From: M3007 sp964646615
GTDB lineage: Bacteria > Bacteroidota > Bacteroidia > Chitinophagales > Saprospiraceae
DNA length: 64,000 nucleotides
Direction of reading: 5' to 3'
Assembly: GCA_964646615.1 (NCBI GenBank)
Contig: CAZYEV010000088.1
Location: 62,001 to 126,000, forward strand
Below the pieces are notes generated by a model. That model made no database searches. It was not told where the DNA came from and worked only from the letters and a program-made list of their open reading frames with translations. The position numbers and the translations under genes are program-made. Positions 1 through 8,838 of the stretch are shown here, in pieces (position 1 is the first letter of the stretch; every line of letters starts with the position of its first letter).

Positions 1-2
1 AA

Positions 3-419
3 GGGCTGTGGGAGCTGGCTCTGTATTTTCAGGAAAAAGAAATTCAGCAGCAGACTATCCTCACCTGTCAGGGGTGGCTGGCTACTTTGGAAAAACACGG
101 CCGCATCGCCGGGCGCTATCGCGGAGGGTGGAGGGGCGACTATTCCTTCACCAGCCCGGTAGGCAATGCTCAGTTGAGCATTCTGTTCCGAACAATTGGC
201 AGCCACATAGGTGATGCTTTACTCGCTCGATGGGCCGACCGCGCATTAGAGGCTGCCCTGCAACATCAGGACATGAGCAGCCTTCCCGACACGCATGGCG
301 CCATCCCCGGTTCTGTGCCGCGTTGGGGGCCTTACCTGCGCTGGCGCTATCCGAACTGGGGCGTCAAATTCCTCCTTGATGCCCTTCACGCCGCATGGGC
401 ACCAGACAGGGTAGGGTAG
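3..419 (+). CDS. C-terminal part of an alpha/alpha-toroid-like hypothetical protein (5' truncated by window)
   Basis: The frame is open from base 3 to a TAG at 417-419 and has no convincing start inside the window, so this is the last ~138 residues of a longer protein. It is rich in Trp, Gly and aromatic residues. The stretches GGWRGDYSFTSPVGNAQLSI and YLRWRYPNWGVKFLLDAL resemble the repeated inner-helix ends of alpha/alpha-barrel proteins found beside polysaccharide genes. No catalytic motif can be assigned from the tail alone. An internal ATG at 87 exists but lies within the conserved-looking region and is unlikely to be the true start. The family placement is inference from pattern. Confidence 0.55.
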   Translation, partial: GLWELALYFQEKEIQQQTILTCQGWLATLEKHGRIAGRYRGGWRGDYSFTSPVGNAQLSILFRTIGSHIGDALLARWADRALEAALQHQDMSSLPDTHGAIPGSVPRWGPYLRWRYPNWGVKFLLDALHAAWAPDRVG

Positions 420-469
420 CGGCGGATAAGCAAGCGGCACCAACAACAGTGCTGCCTTTATTATTCCCT

Positions 470-1060
470 TCAGTGCATTCGGTCGCCGCGAGTGGGCAGG
501 TTTTCCATCACCTCCGCCTCGTATTGGAGGTACTCTTGCCAGCGCTGCCAGGTTTTTTCCCAGCCGAAGTAGCGTTCGGCCAGGTCGAGAAAGAGCCGAT
601 AGTGGCCTGCTTCGGCCACCATAAACTTGTGGTACCACTCGCGCAGGGCCTCATCGGCGCAATGGAGCGACAACAGGCGGAAGCGCTCGCAACTGCGGGC
701 CTCAATGAGCGCACAGGTCAGCAGGCGCTCCAGCAGGGCCTCGTCGCGGCTGACGCCCTTTTTCTGGAATTGGAGCAGGGCGTTCACGTACTCGTCTTTA
801 CGCTGGCGTCCCAGCGGCAGGTTGCGCTTTTTCAACTCGGCCAACACCATGCGGAAATGACCCCATTCTTCAGTAACGATGGGTGCCAGGGCCTCGACCA
901 TTTCCGTGCGCTCAGGAAAGGCCTGGATGAGCGAAATGCACGACGTGGCGGCCTTTTGCTCGCAATAGGCGTGGTCGGTCAGGATTTCGCCCAAATCCAT
1001 TTCTGCCAAATTGACCCAGCGCGGGTCGGTGGGGAGCTTCAAGCCTAAGGTGGTGTTCAT
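470..1060 (-). CDS. miaE: tRNA-(ms2io6A)-hydroxylase-like diiron protein
   Basis: This 196-residue protein matches the MiaE family of ferritin-like diiron monooxygenases, which hydroxylate the isopentenyl side chain of 2-methylthio-N6-isopentenyladenosine at tRNA position 37. The iron ligands appear as two E-x2-H pairs: EEWGH in the middle and EAGHY nearer the C-terminus, with extra Glu in YCEQKAA and IEARSCERF. The frame is open further upstream to 1159, but the ATG at 1060 begins the conserved MNTTLGLKLPTDPRWV segment and gives the normal family length. It is convergent with the upstream partial gene. Function is family-based; substrate use in this organism is inferred. Confidence 0.85.
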   Translation of the reverse strand: MNTTLGLKLPTDPRWVNLAEMDLGEILTDHAYCEQKAATSCISLIQAFPERTEMVEALAPIVTEEWGHFRMVLAELKKRNLPLGRQRKDEYVNALLQFQKKGVSRDEALLERLLTCALIEARSCERFRLLSLHCADEALREWYHKFMVAEAGHYRLFLDLAERYFGWEKTWQRWQEYLQYEAEVMENLPTRGDRMH

Positions 1061-1236
1061 GTGTATGGGTGTATTTGTCTGAAAATGAGCGGGCGTAAGC
1101 CGCCAGGCTGGGGTACATGAGGGGGCTTGCGCCAACTGCGCTAAAATGAATGGCGGCAAAGTTCGGACGAAAAGGCATCTTTGCGTAGCCCGGTCATTCG
1201 GGAAACCGACTGCCCAACGGCGCTTCTTGCTCGCAC

Positions 1237-1833
1237 ATGAACCACGTTGCCCACTGCCTGCTGTCGTACCCGGATGAGGAGTTGCTCATCGGCAATTTCA
1301 TCGGCGACTTCGTCAAAGGTAGCGCCTGGAAGGCGTATCCCGAACGCATCCAAAAGGGCATCCTGCTGCATCGCTTCATTGATGCCTACACGGAGGAGCA
1401 TCCGGCTTTGCGCGCCAGTGTGCAGCGCATACGACCTTACGCCGGGCGTTTTGCCGCACCGGTGGCGGACATCCTCTACGACCATTTGCTGAGCCTTCTG
1501 TGGGAAACGGAGAATATCGCACCCGATTTCGAGCAATTTGCCCGCTGGACGTATGCCAGCCTCGATGCCCAGAAGGCTTTCATGCCCGAGCGGCTTCAGC
1601 GGCGCTGGCCCGACATGCTGGCAGGGCGATTTCTACACCTGTACCGAAGCCGCGCCAGCATTGCCTGGACGCTGGAGCGATTTGCCCAACGCCTCTCGCT
1701 GCCGCTCGATTGGCAGGGACTGCTGCGCGATTGGTCGGAGAACGAAGCCAGTTTCGCCGCCGACTTCAGGGCGTTCTTCCCTGATTTGCAGCAAAGCGTG
1801 GCAAAATGGTACCAGAAACACGTGGGTTCCTGA
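1237..1833 (+). CDS. Acyl carrier protein phosphodiesterase-like protein (AcpH/DUF479 family)
   Basis: This 198-residue protein has the DUF479/AcpH signature: an N-terminal MNHVAHCLLSYPDEELLIGN, then GDFVKG, then LHRFIDAYTEEHPAL. In characterised members an HD-like metal site removes the 4'-phosphopantetheine arm from ACP. The acidic and histidine residues of that site (His3, His6, Asp in GDF, His and Asp in LHRFID) are present. Bacteroidota carry many such homologues whose ACP-hydrolysing activity has not been shown, so the substrate is uncertain. It diverges from miaE across 176 bases. Confidence 0.8.
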   Translation: MNHVAHCLLSYPDEELLIGNFIGDFVKGSAWKAYPERIQKGILLHRFIDAYTEEHPALRASVQRIRPYAGRFAAPVADILYDHLLSLLWETENIAPDFEQFARWTYASLDAQKAFMPERLQRRWPDMLAGRFLHLYRSRASIAWTLERFAQRLSLPLDWQGLLRDWSENEASFAADFRAFFPDLQQSVAKWYQKHVGS

Positions 1834-1908
1834 AAATTAGCGCTGCCGGTGTGCCCTGATGGTAAAGACCAGAGACTCAAACGCAAAGAGTTACCAACGA
1901 GCAAGTAT

Positions 1909-4900
1909 ATGAGAAGCCTTTTCTTACTCGCCTTTTTCGGACTTGGGCCAATGCTCCTGCCGGCCCAGACGCCTTACTTCCAGCAGGAGGTTAATTACCA
2001 GATCCGCGTCGCCCTCAACGATACAAACCACACCCTTCAGGGCCACGTGCGCATGGAGTACATCAACCACGCGCCTCAAGCGCTGACGGAAATCTGGGTG
2101 CACCTGTGGCCCAACGCCTATCAGAACCGCCGCACGGCGTTTAGCCGGCAGCAGCTGCTTATGGGACAGATGAAATTCTACTTCGCCTCCGATAACATGT
2201 TGGGCTATATTGACCAGCTGGATTTTCGCGTAAACGACCGGCCCGCTTCCTGGCAATACCACCCCGAGCACACCGACATCGCCCGCATCGCACTGGCCGA
2301 GCCGCTGCCGCCCGGAGGGCGCACCGTCATCGAGACGCCGTTTCGGGTGAAGATACCCGCGACGTTCTCCCGGATGGGGCACCGAGGGCAGTCGTATCAG
2401 ATAACGCAGTGGTATCCGAAGCCAGCCGTTTATGACGCGCGCGGCTGGCATCCCATGCCCTACTTAGACATGGGCGAGTTTTATTCGGAATTTGGCTCGT
2501 TTGACGTGGAAATCACCCTGCCCGAAAACTACGTCGTGGGCGCCACGGGTGTGCTCCAGTCGCCCGAAGAGCGCGCGTTTTTGCTGCGCAAAGTGGCGGA
2601 GACACAGGCCGAACTGACGAGTCTGGAAACGGTGGGCGACAAGCCCGACCAGGAGCCTGCCAGAGAAAAGGACGCCTTTCCACCCTCTTCGCCAGTGCTG
2701 AAAACCATTCGCTACCGGGCCGAGCGGGTGCACGATTTCGCCTGGTTTGCCGATAAACGCTTCCGCGTTTTGCGCGACACGGCCCGACTAAAGTCGGGAC
2801 AGGAGGTAGAATGCTGGGCCATGTTTCCGCCTTCGGAAAGTCAGCTGTGGCGGCGGGCTGCCTTCTATGTGCGTCGGGCAGTAGAGTTCTATTCCGAACA
2901 CGTAGGCGACTATCCGTGGCCGCAGGCGACGGCCGTGCAAAGTGCTTTGAGTGCCGGCGGCGGCATGGAATACCCGATGATTACGGTCATCGGCGACGTG
3001 GGCGATGAAAAGTCTCTGGATGAGGTCATTATGCACGAGGTCGGCCACAACTGGTTCTACGGTATCCTGGCCTCCAACGAGCGCGACTACCCGTGGATGG
3101 ACGAAGGCCTCAATTCCTACTACGAGCAGCGCTACATGCAACAATACTACGGTGAAACCGAGCTTTCTTCCCAAAAGACTACCCGCGCGCTTAGCCCGCA
3201 GGCTTTTGGCTCCTTGCCCACCCTGCTCCTGACCACTCTGGCGCGTCTGGGCGACCAGCAGACCCCTTCCTCGCCGGTGGATGCGTTCTCCAATATAGGT
3301 TACTATGCCAACGCTTATTCAAAGCCGACCTACTATCTGAACTGGTTAGAAAAAGCAGTAGGTCGCCCGCTCTTCGACCGCGCCATGCAGCATTACTACC
3401 AAAAGTGGAAATTCCGGCACCCCTATCCGGAAGACTTGCGCGCTGCGTGGAAAGAGGTTGGGCTGGAGGCCGATTGGTTTTTCAAAGCGATGGAAAGCGC
3501 AAAGGTGTTTGACCTGGCCCTGCGACGAATGCGGCGCCTGCCCGACGGCAGCTGGGAAATTTGGGTGAAAAACGGCGGCGCCCAACGAGGCCCGTTCAGC
3601 ATTTCGGCGCTTCAGTCGGGTAAAGTCGTGCACACGCAGTGGTATCCGGCCACGCAGCACGCCCTGGCCAAAGTAACCTTCCCGAACGTAGAAGCGGATG
3701 CATTTGAGGTGGACCACGAACGCACCACACTGGATGCCTTTCGGGGGAACAACCAACGACGCACGAGCGGTCTTTTCCCTGGCCTTCAGCCGTTCCTTGT
3801 CCGTCCTGTCGCACCGTTCGAGGTGGCTGACCGCACCGCCTTTGGCGTGTTGCCGTGGTTGGCCTGGAACCAATACGACAAGGCCATGGTGGGGCTGGCC
3901 CTGTACAGCCCTCTCCTGCCCCCGCAGCGCTTTCGGTACTATCTGCTGCCGGGCATCGGGACCGCCTCGGGCAACATCGTGGGGCTGGCCGATGTGCAGT
4001 ACCGCTTTCTGCCCGGTGGGTTAGTGCCGCACGCCACGCTGGGCCTCAATGTCCGCTCGGCCACGTATGCGCATCGTCTGGGTGAGGGCGGCTATCGAAT
4101 GCAGTACTGGCGCTGGTCGCCGGCATTGCGGCTCGACTTGCGCAGCGCTTCACCGGCGTTTATCCATGGGCTCGATGTGCGGGCCATTTTCCTGCAAAAA
4201 CAAGAACCGATCTTCAGCGAACAGGGTGCTTTCACCGGTAAACTCGACCCCACGGCGCACATTTACGAAGTGCGTTACGAGGCGCAAAACTTCGCCAAAC
4301 CCAACCCTTATCGGGCTTCGGTTGCCTTAGAAGGGCAGCGCTATTGGGTGCAAACTGCTCGAGCCAGTTACCTGCGCGCTTCGGCGGAGTGGGAGCAGGA
4401 GTTTTTCTATAAGCCCAAAAAGCGCCTTTATGCCCGCTTTTTTGCTGGCTACTTCCTGCACAATACACAGCGCCGGCGCGGCAGCGTGGCTACCAACAGC
4501 CTGACGAACGATGTGGCGCGTGCCTCATTTGCCCTCAACCCGCAGGGCTTCAACGACTACCGCTTCGATGAGGTCTTCCTGGGCCGCACCGACACGCGCG
4601 GTTTCCTGGCGCGCCAGGTCAGCCAGACGGAGGGCGGCTTTAAAAACGCCTTCGGACCCGCCTACGCGCAGGTGTTTGGCAATTCTAACGATTTCATCGC
4701 GGCCCTCAACTTGCGCGCCGACCTGCCTGTGCCCGTGCCGCTCAAACCCTATTTCGACATCGGCTATTTCCACGACGCCACCCCGCTGGGGGCCTCGCGC
4801 CCCCTCGACGAACAGCTCGTCTGGAGCGGTGGCCTGATGCTGGAAATCCTGGGCGGACGCTTTGAAATGTACTTCCCACTCGTCCACAGCGCAGCCCTGC

Positions 4901-5013
4901 GCCAGCTGTACGCCAGCGCCACGGACAACTACGGGCAACGCATCACCTGGAGTGTGCGCTTCACACCCATTCGGGCGCGCGACCGCGAGCAGATACTTCG
5001 AGTGTTCAATTAG
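1909..5013 (+). CDS. Exported M1-family zinc aminopeptidase with long beta-rich C-terminal region
   Basis: The 1034-residue protein begins at the ATG at 1909, which opens a clear signal peptide (MRSLFLLAFFGLGPMLLPAQ). The frame is open upstream to 1849 but those residues are charged and non-conserved. Residues ~30-450 carry the M1 gluzincin core: GGGMEYPM (in place of GAMEN), HEVGH at 376-380 and the third ligand Glu399 in DEGLNSYYEQ, giving HEXXH-X18-E. After ~residue 630 the protein alternates aromatic and small residues in a way that suggests a beta-barrel or large beta domain (for example VQYRFLPGGLVPHATLGLNV). It is probably an outer-membrane or periplasmic peptidase. The barrel idea is inference. 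Confidence 0.85.
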   Translation: MRSLFLLAFFGLGPMLLPAQTPYFQQEVNYQIRVALNDTNHTLQGHVRMEYINHAPQALTEIWVHLWPNAYQNRRTAFSRQQLLMGQMKFYFASDNMLGYIDQLDFRVNDRPASWQYHPEHTDIARIALAEPLPPGGRTVIETPFRVKIPATFSRMGHRGQSYQITQWYPKPAVYDARGWHPMPYLDMGEFYSEFGSFDVEITLPENYVVGATGVLQSPEERAFLLRKVAETQAELTSLETVGDKPDQEPAREKDAFPPSSPVLKTIRYRAERVHDFAWFADKRFRVLRDTARLKSGQEVECWAMFPPSESQLWRRAAFYVRRAVEFYSEHVGDYPWPQATAVQSALSAGGGMEYPMITVIGDVGDEKSLDEVIMHEVGHNWFYGILASNERDYPWMDEGLNSYYEQRYMQQYYGETELSSQKTTRALSPQAFGSLPTLLLTTLARLGDQQTPSSPVDAFSNIGYYANAYSKPTYYLNWLEKAVGRPLFDRAMQHYYQKWKFRHPYPEDLRAAWKEVGLEADWFFKAMESAKVFDLALRRMRRLPDGSWEIWVKNGGAQRGPFSISALQSGKVVHTQWYPATQHALAKVTFPNVEADAFEVDHERTTLDAFRGNNQRRTSGLFPGLQPFLVRPVAPFEVADRTAFGVLPWLAWNQYDKAMVGLALYSPLLPPQRFRYYLLPGIGTASGNIVGLADVQYRFLPGGLVPHATLGLNVRSATYAHRLGEGGYRMQYWRWSPALRLDLRSASPAFIHGLDVRAIFLQKQEPIFSEQGAFTGKLDPTAHIYEVRYEAQNFAKPNPYRASVALEGQRYWVQTARASYLRASAEWEQEFFYKPKKRLYARFFAGYFLHNTQRRRGSVATNSLTNDVARASFALNPQGFNDYRFDEVFLGRTDTRGFLARQVSQTEGGFKNAFGPAYAQVFGNSNDFIAALNLRADLPVPVPLKPYFDIGYFHDATPLGASRPLDEQLVWSGGLMLEILGGRFEMYFPLVHSAALRQLYASATDNYGQRITWSVRFTPIRARDREQILRVFN

Positions 5014-5123
5014 GGCAATACCTCGCACCCGCCGGAAATCCTTCAGGGATGGTCAGGTGTGCGTTTTTCAGCCAACTTTGAGGAAGAAATGGAATGCTTC
5101 GGCCCAGAGCATCGGTGCATGGC

Positions 5124-7202
5124 TCATCGTTCGGCCTCATCGTTCCAGCGAAAGCGCGCTTGCAGTTTCCATTCGCTGAAGCGTCCTATGGCACCCGAAG
5201 GGCTGCTGGGCACGCGCTGGATGGTTTGCTCGTAGCGGGCTTCTAAGCGCAGCCAGGGGGTGGCGCGCCATTGCAGGTTGACAAAGTAGCGCGAGCCGCG
5301 TCCGGCGAAGCCAGGAATGCTGACGGCAGCAAAAAGGTCATTTTCAAAGGCGTAGATGCGGGCGTCGTAGTCCTGCGTGTCGAAGATGACGAAGCGCCCC
5401 AGACCTGAGAAGCGCGACTGGAGCGGTCGCACCACCACCTCCTGGTATGCCAGGAAGCCGCGCGAGGGTTGGCTGCCATCTACGCTGAAGCGCGTCCACT
5501 CTGCGCGGCTGCGCATCTCGACGCCGCCACCGACGCGATAAGCCGCATGGAGGCGCAGGCGCTGGCGCTCGTGTTCCAGCAGGGCGCGTTCGGAGTGCTG
5601 GCTGCTGTTGCGCTCCTTCACCTCGCGGAACCACAAAACATAGAACGACACCCCGCGCTGGGGCGTCCAGATGATGCGGCCCAGGTACTCGCGTCCCAGC
5701 GAAGGGGCGTTGGCGCCGAAGCGCAGCCACGGGTGCCGCCACAGGTCGACATAGGCGTTTATCTGCCATTTGCGCCCAAAGCGCACATCGGCGCCCCAGT
5801 ACAGGCCGTGCTCGTTGTTGGCGCTTGAGGTTTCGGCAAAGGGCGCGGCGTAGATGGCCTGATAGCGCGGGTCGAAGTAGCGGTGCAGCAGGGCCATCGT
5901 TACGCGGCTGTCCACGCTGAAGAGCAGGCCATTGAGGGCTGCGGCGGCGCCGTTGTTGCTTCGGGCGACTTCGCCGAAGGCGTACCAGTTGCGCTGCCGC
6001 CAGAAGTAGTCGGCGCTGAAGGAAGTCAGGCGTTGGCCCTGAAAGGCATAGAGGCGGTACGGCGCGGGTGTGGGCCGCCAGGGAGCATCGTATTGCAGAT
6101 GGACGGCGTTGAGCGCCACCTGACCGTTGCGCCAGTTGCGGGCCAGCACGGCACCGCCGAGCCATTCGCCAATGGCGCCCTCATTGCGGATTTCCGAAGG
6201 CGTGCGGTGCAGCCCCGCCGTCTGCAGGGAAGTGAAGAAGCGGTCTATCGGTTCCAGGTCGGTAGAGTCTATGATTTCGCGCGCGTTGGCGTCGCGCCGG
6301 CGGTACGAGGCCATCACCGTAGCCTCCCAGTGGCGGCTCAGCCGCAGCACGGCTGCCCCGCCGCGCAGGAAGAACGCCTCGCCAAAGGCCGAATAGGGGG
6401 TGATGCGCGGCCCGCCACGCACGATGGCGGTGGTTTCGGCGCTCTTGCCCGGGGCAAAGCGCGTTTGCAGCACCAAACCCTGGCCCAGCCGTACGGAGTA
6501 ATCGCCCAAAGCCAGCGCACGTACCACCGGATGCGCGTTTTGCACCCAAAAATGGGCGCTGTAAAAGTCGAAGCCGTGCGGGTTGCTGCCGCGAAAGAAG
6601 GCTTCACCCGGGTCTTTCTCGGCGGTCAGGCCAAAGCGCAGGCGTTGGTCGTAGGTGTGCAGGAAGCGCAGGGCCAGCCAGTCGGGACTACCTTCGGCCT
6701 GGCGCACATTCCAGGGCGTGGGGCGTCCCCAGCGCAGGAGCAGTTCGTTGCGCCCGTGCAGCAACCCGCGCCACACCGAGCCGTAGCGGTCGTCTAAGCC
6801 GGTATTGACGCCCACGAAGGGCAGCAGGCGGCGGATGTCGGTCAGATCCCAGCCCGGAACAGCCTGCAACTCATACACGCTGAGCAGTGGGCCGAGCTGC
6901 TCGCGGTATTGCAGAAAGTTTTCGATTTGCAGTTCGTTGAGCAGGCGCAGAGCCGAGAGCTCGTCGCGTCCGACGCGGTTGAGGTCGAGCGGGCGCCGGC
7001 GCACATGGTCCAAAAACTCCAAAAACATCTGCGCTTCGGCCTCGTTGACCTGCTCATTTTCGCGGAAGAAGCTCTCCAGCAGCTCGCCCGTGGTGGGGTC
7101 TTCTACCTGGCTCCAGACGGGCAGGGCGATGAGCAGCGCCCAGCACCACATCCAGAGGCGGAACGGGACAACAGAAGCGGGAGAAACGTAGCGAAGGGGC
7201 AT
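5124..7202 (-). CDS. Exported helix-hairpin-helix protein with predicted beta-barrel body
   Basis: This 692-residue protein starts with a hydrophobic export signal (LWMWCWALLIALPVWSQ). Residues ~70-130 contain two helix-hairpin-helix-like repeats: PLDLNRVGRDELSALRLLNE and LSVYELQAVPGWDLTDIRRL. Such repeats bind DNA in ComEA and DisA-type proteins. The remaining ~550 residues are rich in alternating aromatic and polar residues and read like many amphipathic strands, consistent with an outer-membrane barrel. The ATG at 7202 is chosen because the signal peptide follows it; an upstream in-frame ATG at 7295 would overlap the AAA gene. It lies 50 bases downstream of that gene on the same strand. 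Function unknown. Confidence 0.75.
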   Translation of the reverse strand: MPLRYVSPASVVPFRLWMWCWALLIALPVWSQVEDPTTGELLESFFRENEQVNEAEAQMFLEFLDHVRRRPLDLNRVGRDELSALRLLNELQIENFLQYREQLGPLLSVYELQAVPGWDLTDIRRLLPFVGVNTGLDDRYGSVWRGLLHGRNELLLRWGRPTPWNVRQAEGSPDWLALRFLHTYDQRLRFGLTAEKDPGEAFFRGSNPHGFDFYSAHFWVQNAHPVVRALALGDYSVRLGQGLVLQTRFAPGKSAETTAIVRGGPRITPYSAFGEAFFLRGGAAVLRLSRHWEATVMASYRRRDANAREIIDSTDLEPIDRFFTSLQTAGLHRTPSEIRNEGAIGEWLGGAVLARNWRNGQVALNAVHLQYDAPWRPTPAPYRLYAFQGQRLTSFSADYFWRQRNWYAFGEVARSNNGAAAALNGLLFSVDSRVTMALLHRYFDPRYQAIYAAPFAETSSANNEHGLYWGADVRFGRKWQINAYVDLWRHPWLRFGANAPSLGREYLGRIIWTPQRGVSFYVLWFREVKERNSSQHSERALLEHERQRLRLHAAYRVGGGVEMRSRAEWTRFSVDGSQPSRGFLAYQEVVVRPLQSRFSGLGRFVIFDTQDYDARIYAFENDLFAAVSIPGFAGRGSRYFVNLQWRATPWLRLEARYEQTIQRVPSSPSGAIGRFSEWKLQARFRWNDEAER

Positions 7203-7252
7203 TATACACGAAGGTTGGGTGGCACAACAAGAGGCAGGGGTACAGAGCACCC

Positions 7253-8770
7253 TCAGAAGTCTTTTTCTTCGTCGTAGGGCACCAGAAAGACCCATACCTC
7301 GACGCCTTTGAGGGTGAAGCGCTCTTCGCGCACTTCGGGCGGGTACTCAATGTTGTTCGGGGTAAACACCACATACACGGCTTTTTTCAGGCCAAGGCTA
7401 CGCGCGTAGTAGGCCACCTGCTGTTTGCCGCGTTCAAATTTCGCTAACCCGTAGTAGCGCTTGACCTCGAAGAGCATTTCTCGACCATTCAGGTTTACCC
7501 CCAAGTCGCTCCTGCCCAGCCCGGTGTTGGCCTCTCGGTAGGTTTTCCCGCCTGCTTGCTGTACAAAGGCCGCCAGAAAGGTCTCGAAGCTGTAAAGCAG
7601 GCCCGCTTCCTTGATGGATACATACTGACCCTGGGCGTTCTTTTCGCGGAAGATGCCAAAGCCGCGGCGAGCGGCGTAGGCTTTGTATTCGGCGATGAAT
7701 TTTTCCACATTGATTTCGCCCGAAGGCTCCAGGAACGGCATCGTGCGCAGCTGGGCGCTCAGTTCCGTCAGCTCTCCGTTGGTATACGGATAGAAGGCGT
7801 CGTAGAGGCGCTTCTTGTAATAAGGCACCCAAAACTCTACTAAGCCATCTTTTCCAGGGCGGATAATGCCGTTGACGTAGAGGTCTTTAATGGCCGGGCG
7901 GTCTATTTTAAAGGGAACGATGGCCTCGGTGAACAGAAGCATTTCTACAAAAGGCCGGTGCGCCCTGGCCTTGTGCAGGATGTTGGCAAAGTGTTTTTCA
8001 ATGGCTTGCTCGAGGTACCACTGTTCCACCTCTAAGTAATGGGCGTAAGTGATTTTCTTGTCGCCCACGTGGCGACTGACGAGCTCATTGGCAAAGGCAT
8101 TGACCAGGCCCGGCTGCCCGGCAGTAACCTCGTAAATTTTACGTACGACCTTGCGCTCAAAGCGCTGTCCGGTTTCGGCCTCGTGTTGGCCCAACAACTC
8201 GAAGGTCTCTTCTAAAGTGAAATAGGGCAGATGGAACTCGTCGGCAATGTTGAATGGGCTGGCGTTATCGCCTATGGCGCCCGTCAGGTTGGAGACGCCC
8301 ATAAAGATGACGCTTTTGAGGCTGTGCGTGTCACGGGAGTGGTACAGGTTGCGAATGGTGTGGAGGAACTCGCCCAAGAACTCCTCGTTCAAGGCATCTA
8401 CTTCATCCAGCACCAGCACCAGATTTCGGTCTGTGATGTGACTCATTTCATTATACAATGAGGCCAGACTGGGTGCTGTGAGGGCTAAATTCCACTGCTT
8501 GAGCGCCTCTACGCGAAAGAGTTCGAGAAATTCATTCAGGTCGGCTGACCTGAAACTTTCCACACTGATGTGCATGGCGTCGTAGCCTTCCTCTCTCAAT
8601 CGCTGCTTGAGCAACAAAAAATACGTGCTTTTCCCGCTTTGTCGAGGCGCCCAGATGGTGAAATAGCGGCGCCGTTTGATGAAGTCCAGGCCTTTGGCAA
8701 GTAAAGCGGGCCTGAGAAGCGTGTAATGCTCTTCAGGATTGTTTGGGCCGGAGCAGTTGAAATAGCGCAT
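7253..8770 (-). CDS. AAA-family ATPase with C-terminal PD-(D/E)XK nuclease-like domain
   Basis: This 505-residue protein starts at MRYFNCSGPNNPEEHY, the usual beginning of this family. An upstream in-frame ATG at 8806 would add 12 residues. Walker A is APRQSGKST (41-49) and Walker B is LVLVLDEVD (117-125). The middle looks like a winged-helix linker. The C-terminus has the pattern D422 ... E435-V-K437, typical of a PD-(D/E)XK nuclease fold. The family is frequent and often multi-copy in Bacteroidota and Cyanobacteria and has no settled function. It neighbours no toxin, methylase or integrase, so I do not call it a defence system. Confidence 0.8.
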   Translation of the reverse strand: MRYFNCSGPNNPEEHYTLLRPALLAKGLDFIKRRRYFTIWAPRQSGKSTYFLLLKQRLREEGYDAMHISVESFRSADLNEFLELFRVEALKQWNLALTAPSLASLYNEMSHITDRNLVLVLDEVDALNEEFLGEFLHTIRNLYHSRDTHSLKSVIFMGVSNLTGAIGDNASPFNIADEFHLPYFTLEETFELLGQHEAETGQRFERKVVRKIYEVTAGQPGLVNAFANELVSRHVGDKKITYAHYLEVEQWYLEQAIEKHFANILHKARAHRPFVEMLLFTEAIVPFKIDRPAIKDLYVNGIIRPGKDGLVEFWVPYYKKRLYDAFYPYTNGELTELSAQLRTMPFLEPSGEINVEKFIAEYKAYAARRGFGIFREKNAQGQYVSIKEAGLLYSFETFLAAFVQQAGGKTYREANTGLGRSDLGVNLNGREMLFEVKRYYGLAKFERGKQQVAYYARSLGLKKAVYVVFTPNNIEYPPEVREERFTLKGVEVWVFLVPYDEEKDF

Positions 8771-8838
8771 AGCAGAGGAAAGCCCGATAGAGCCGGGTTT
8801 GCCCAAAGGTACGGCGTTGGCGCCGGTTGGGGTGGTGC

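Noticed and set aside
5883..6797. 304-codon open frame antisense to the HhH-barrel gene
   Set aside because: Shadow of the longer coding frame; no motif.
7253..8770. AAA ATPase-nuclease as a phage-defence gene
   Set aside because: It has no accompanying methylase, toxin, reverse transcriptase or mobile-element genes, and homologues are widespread in housekeeping contexts. The defence idea is not supported here.
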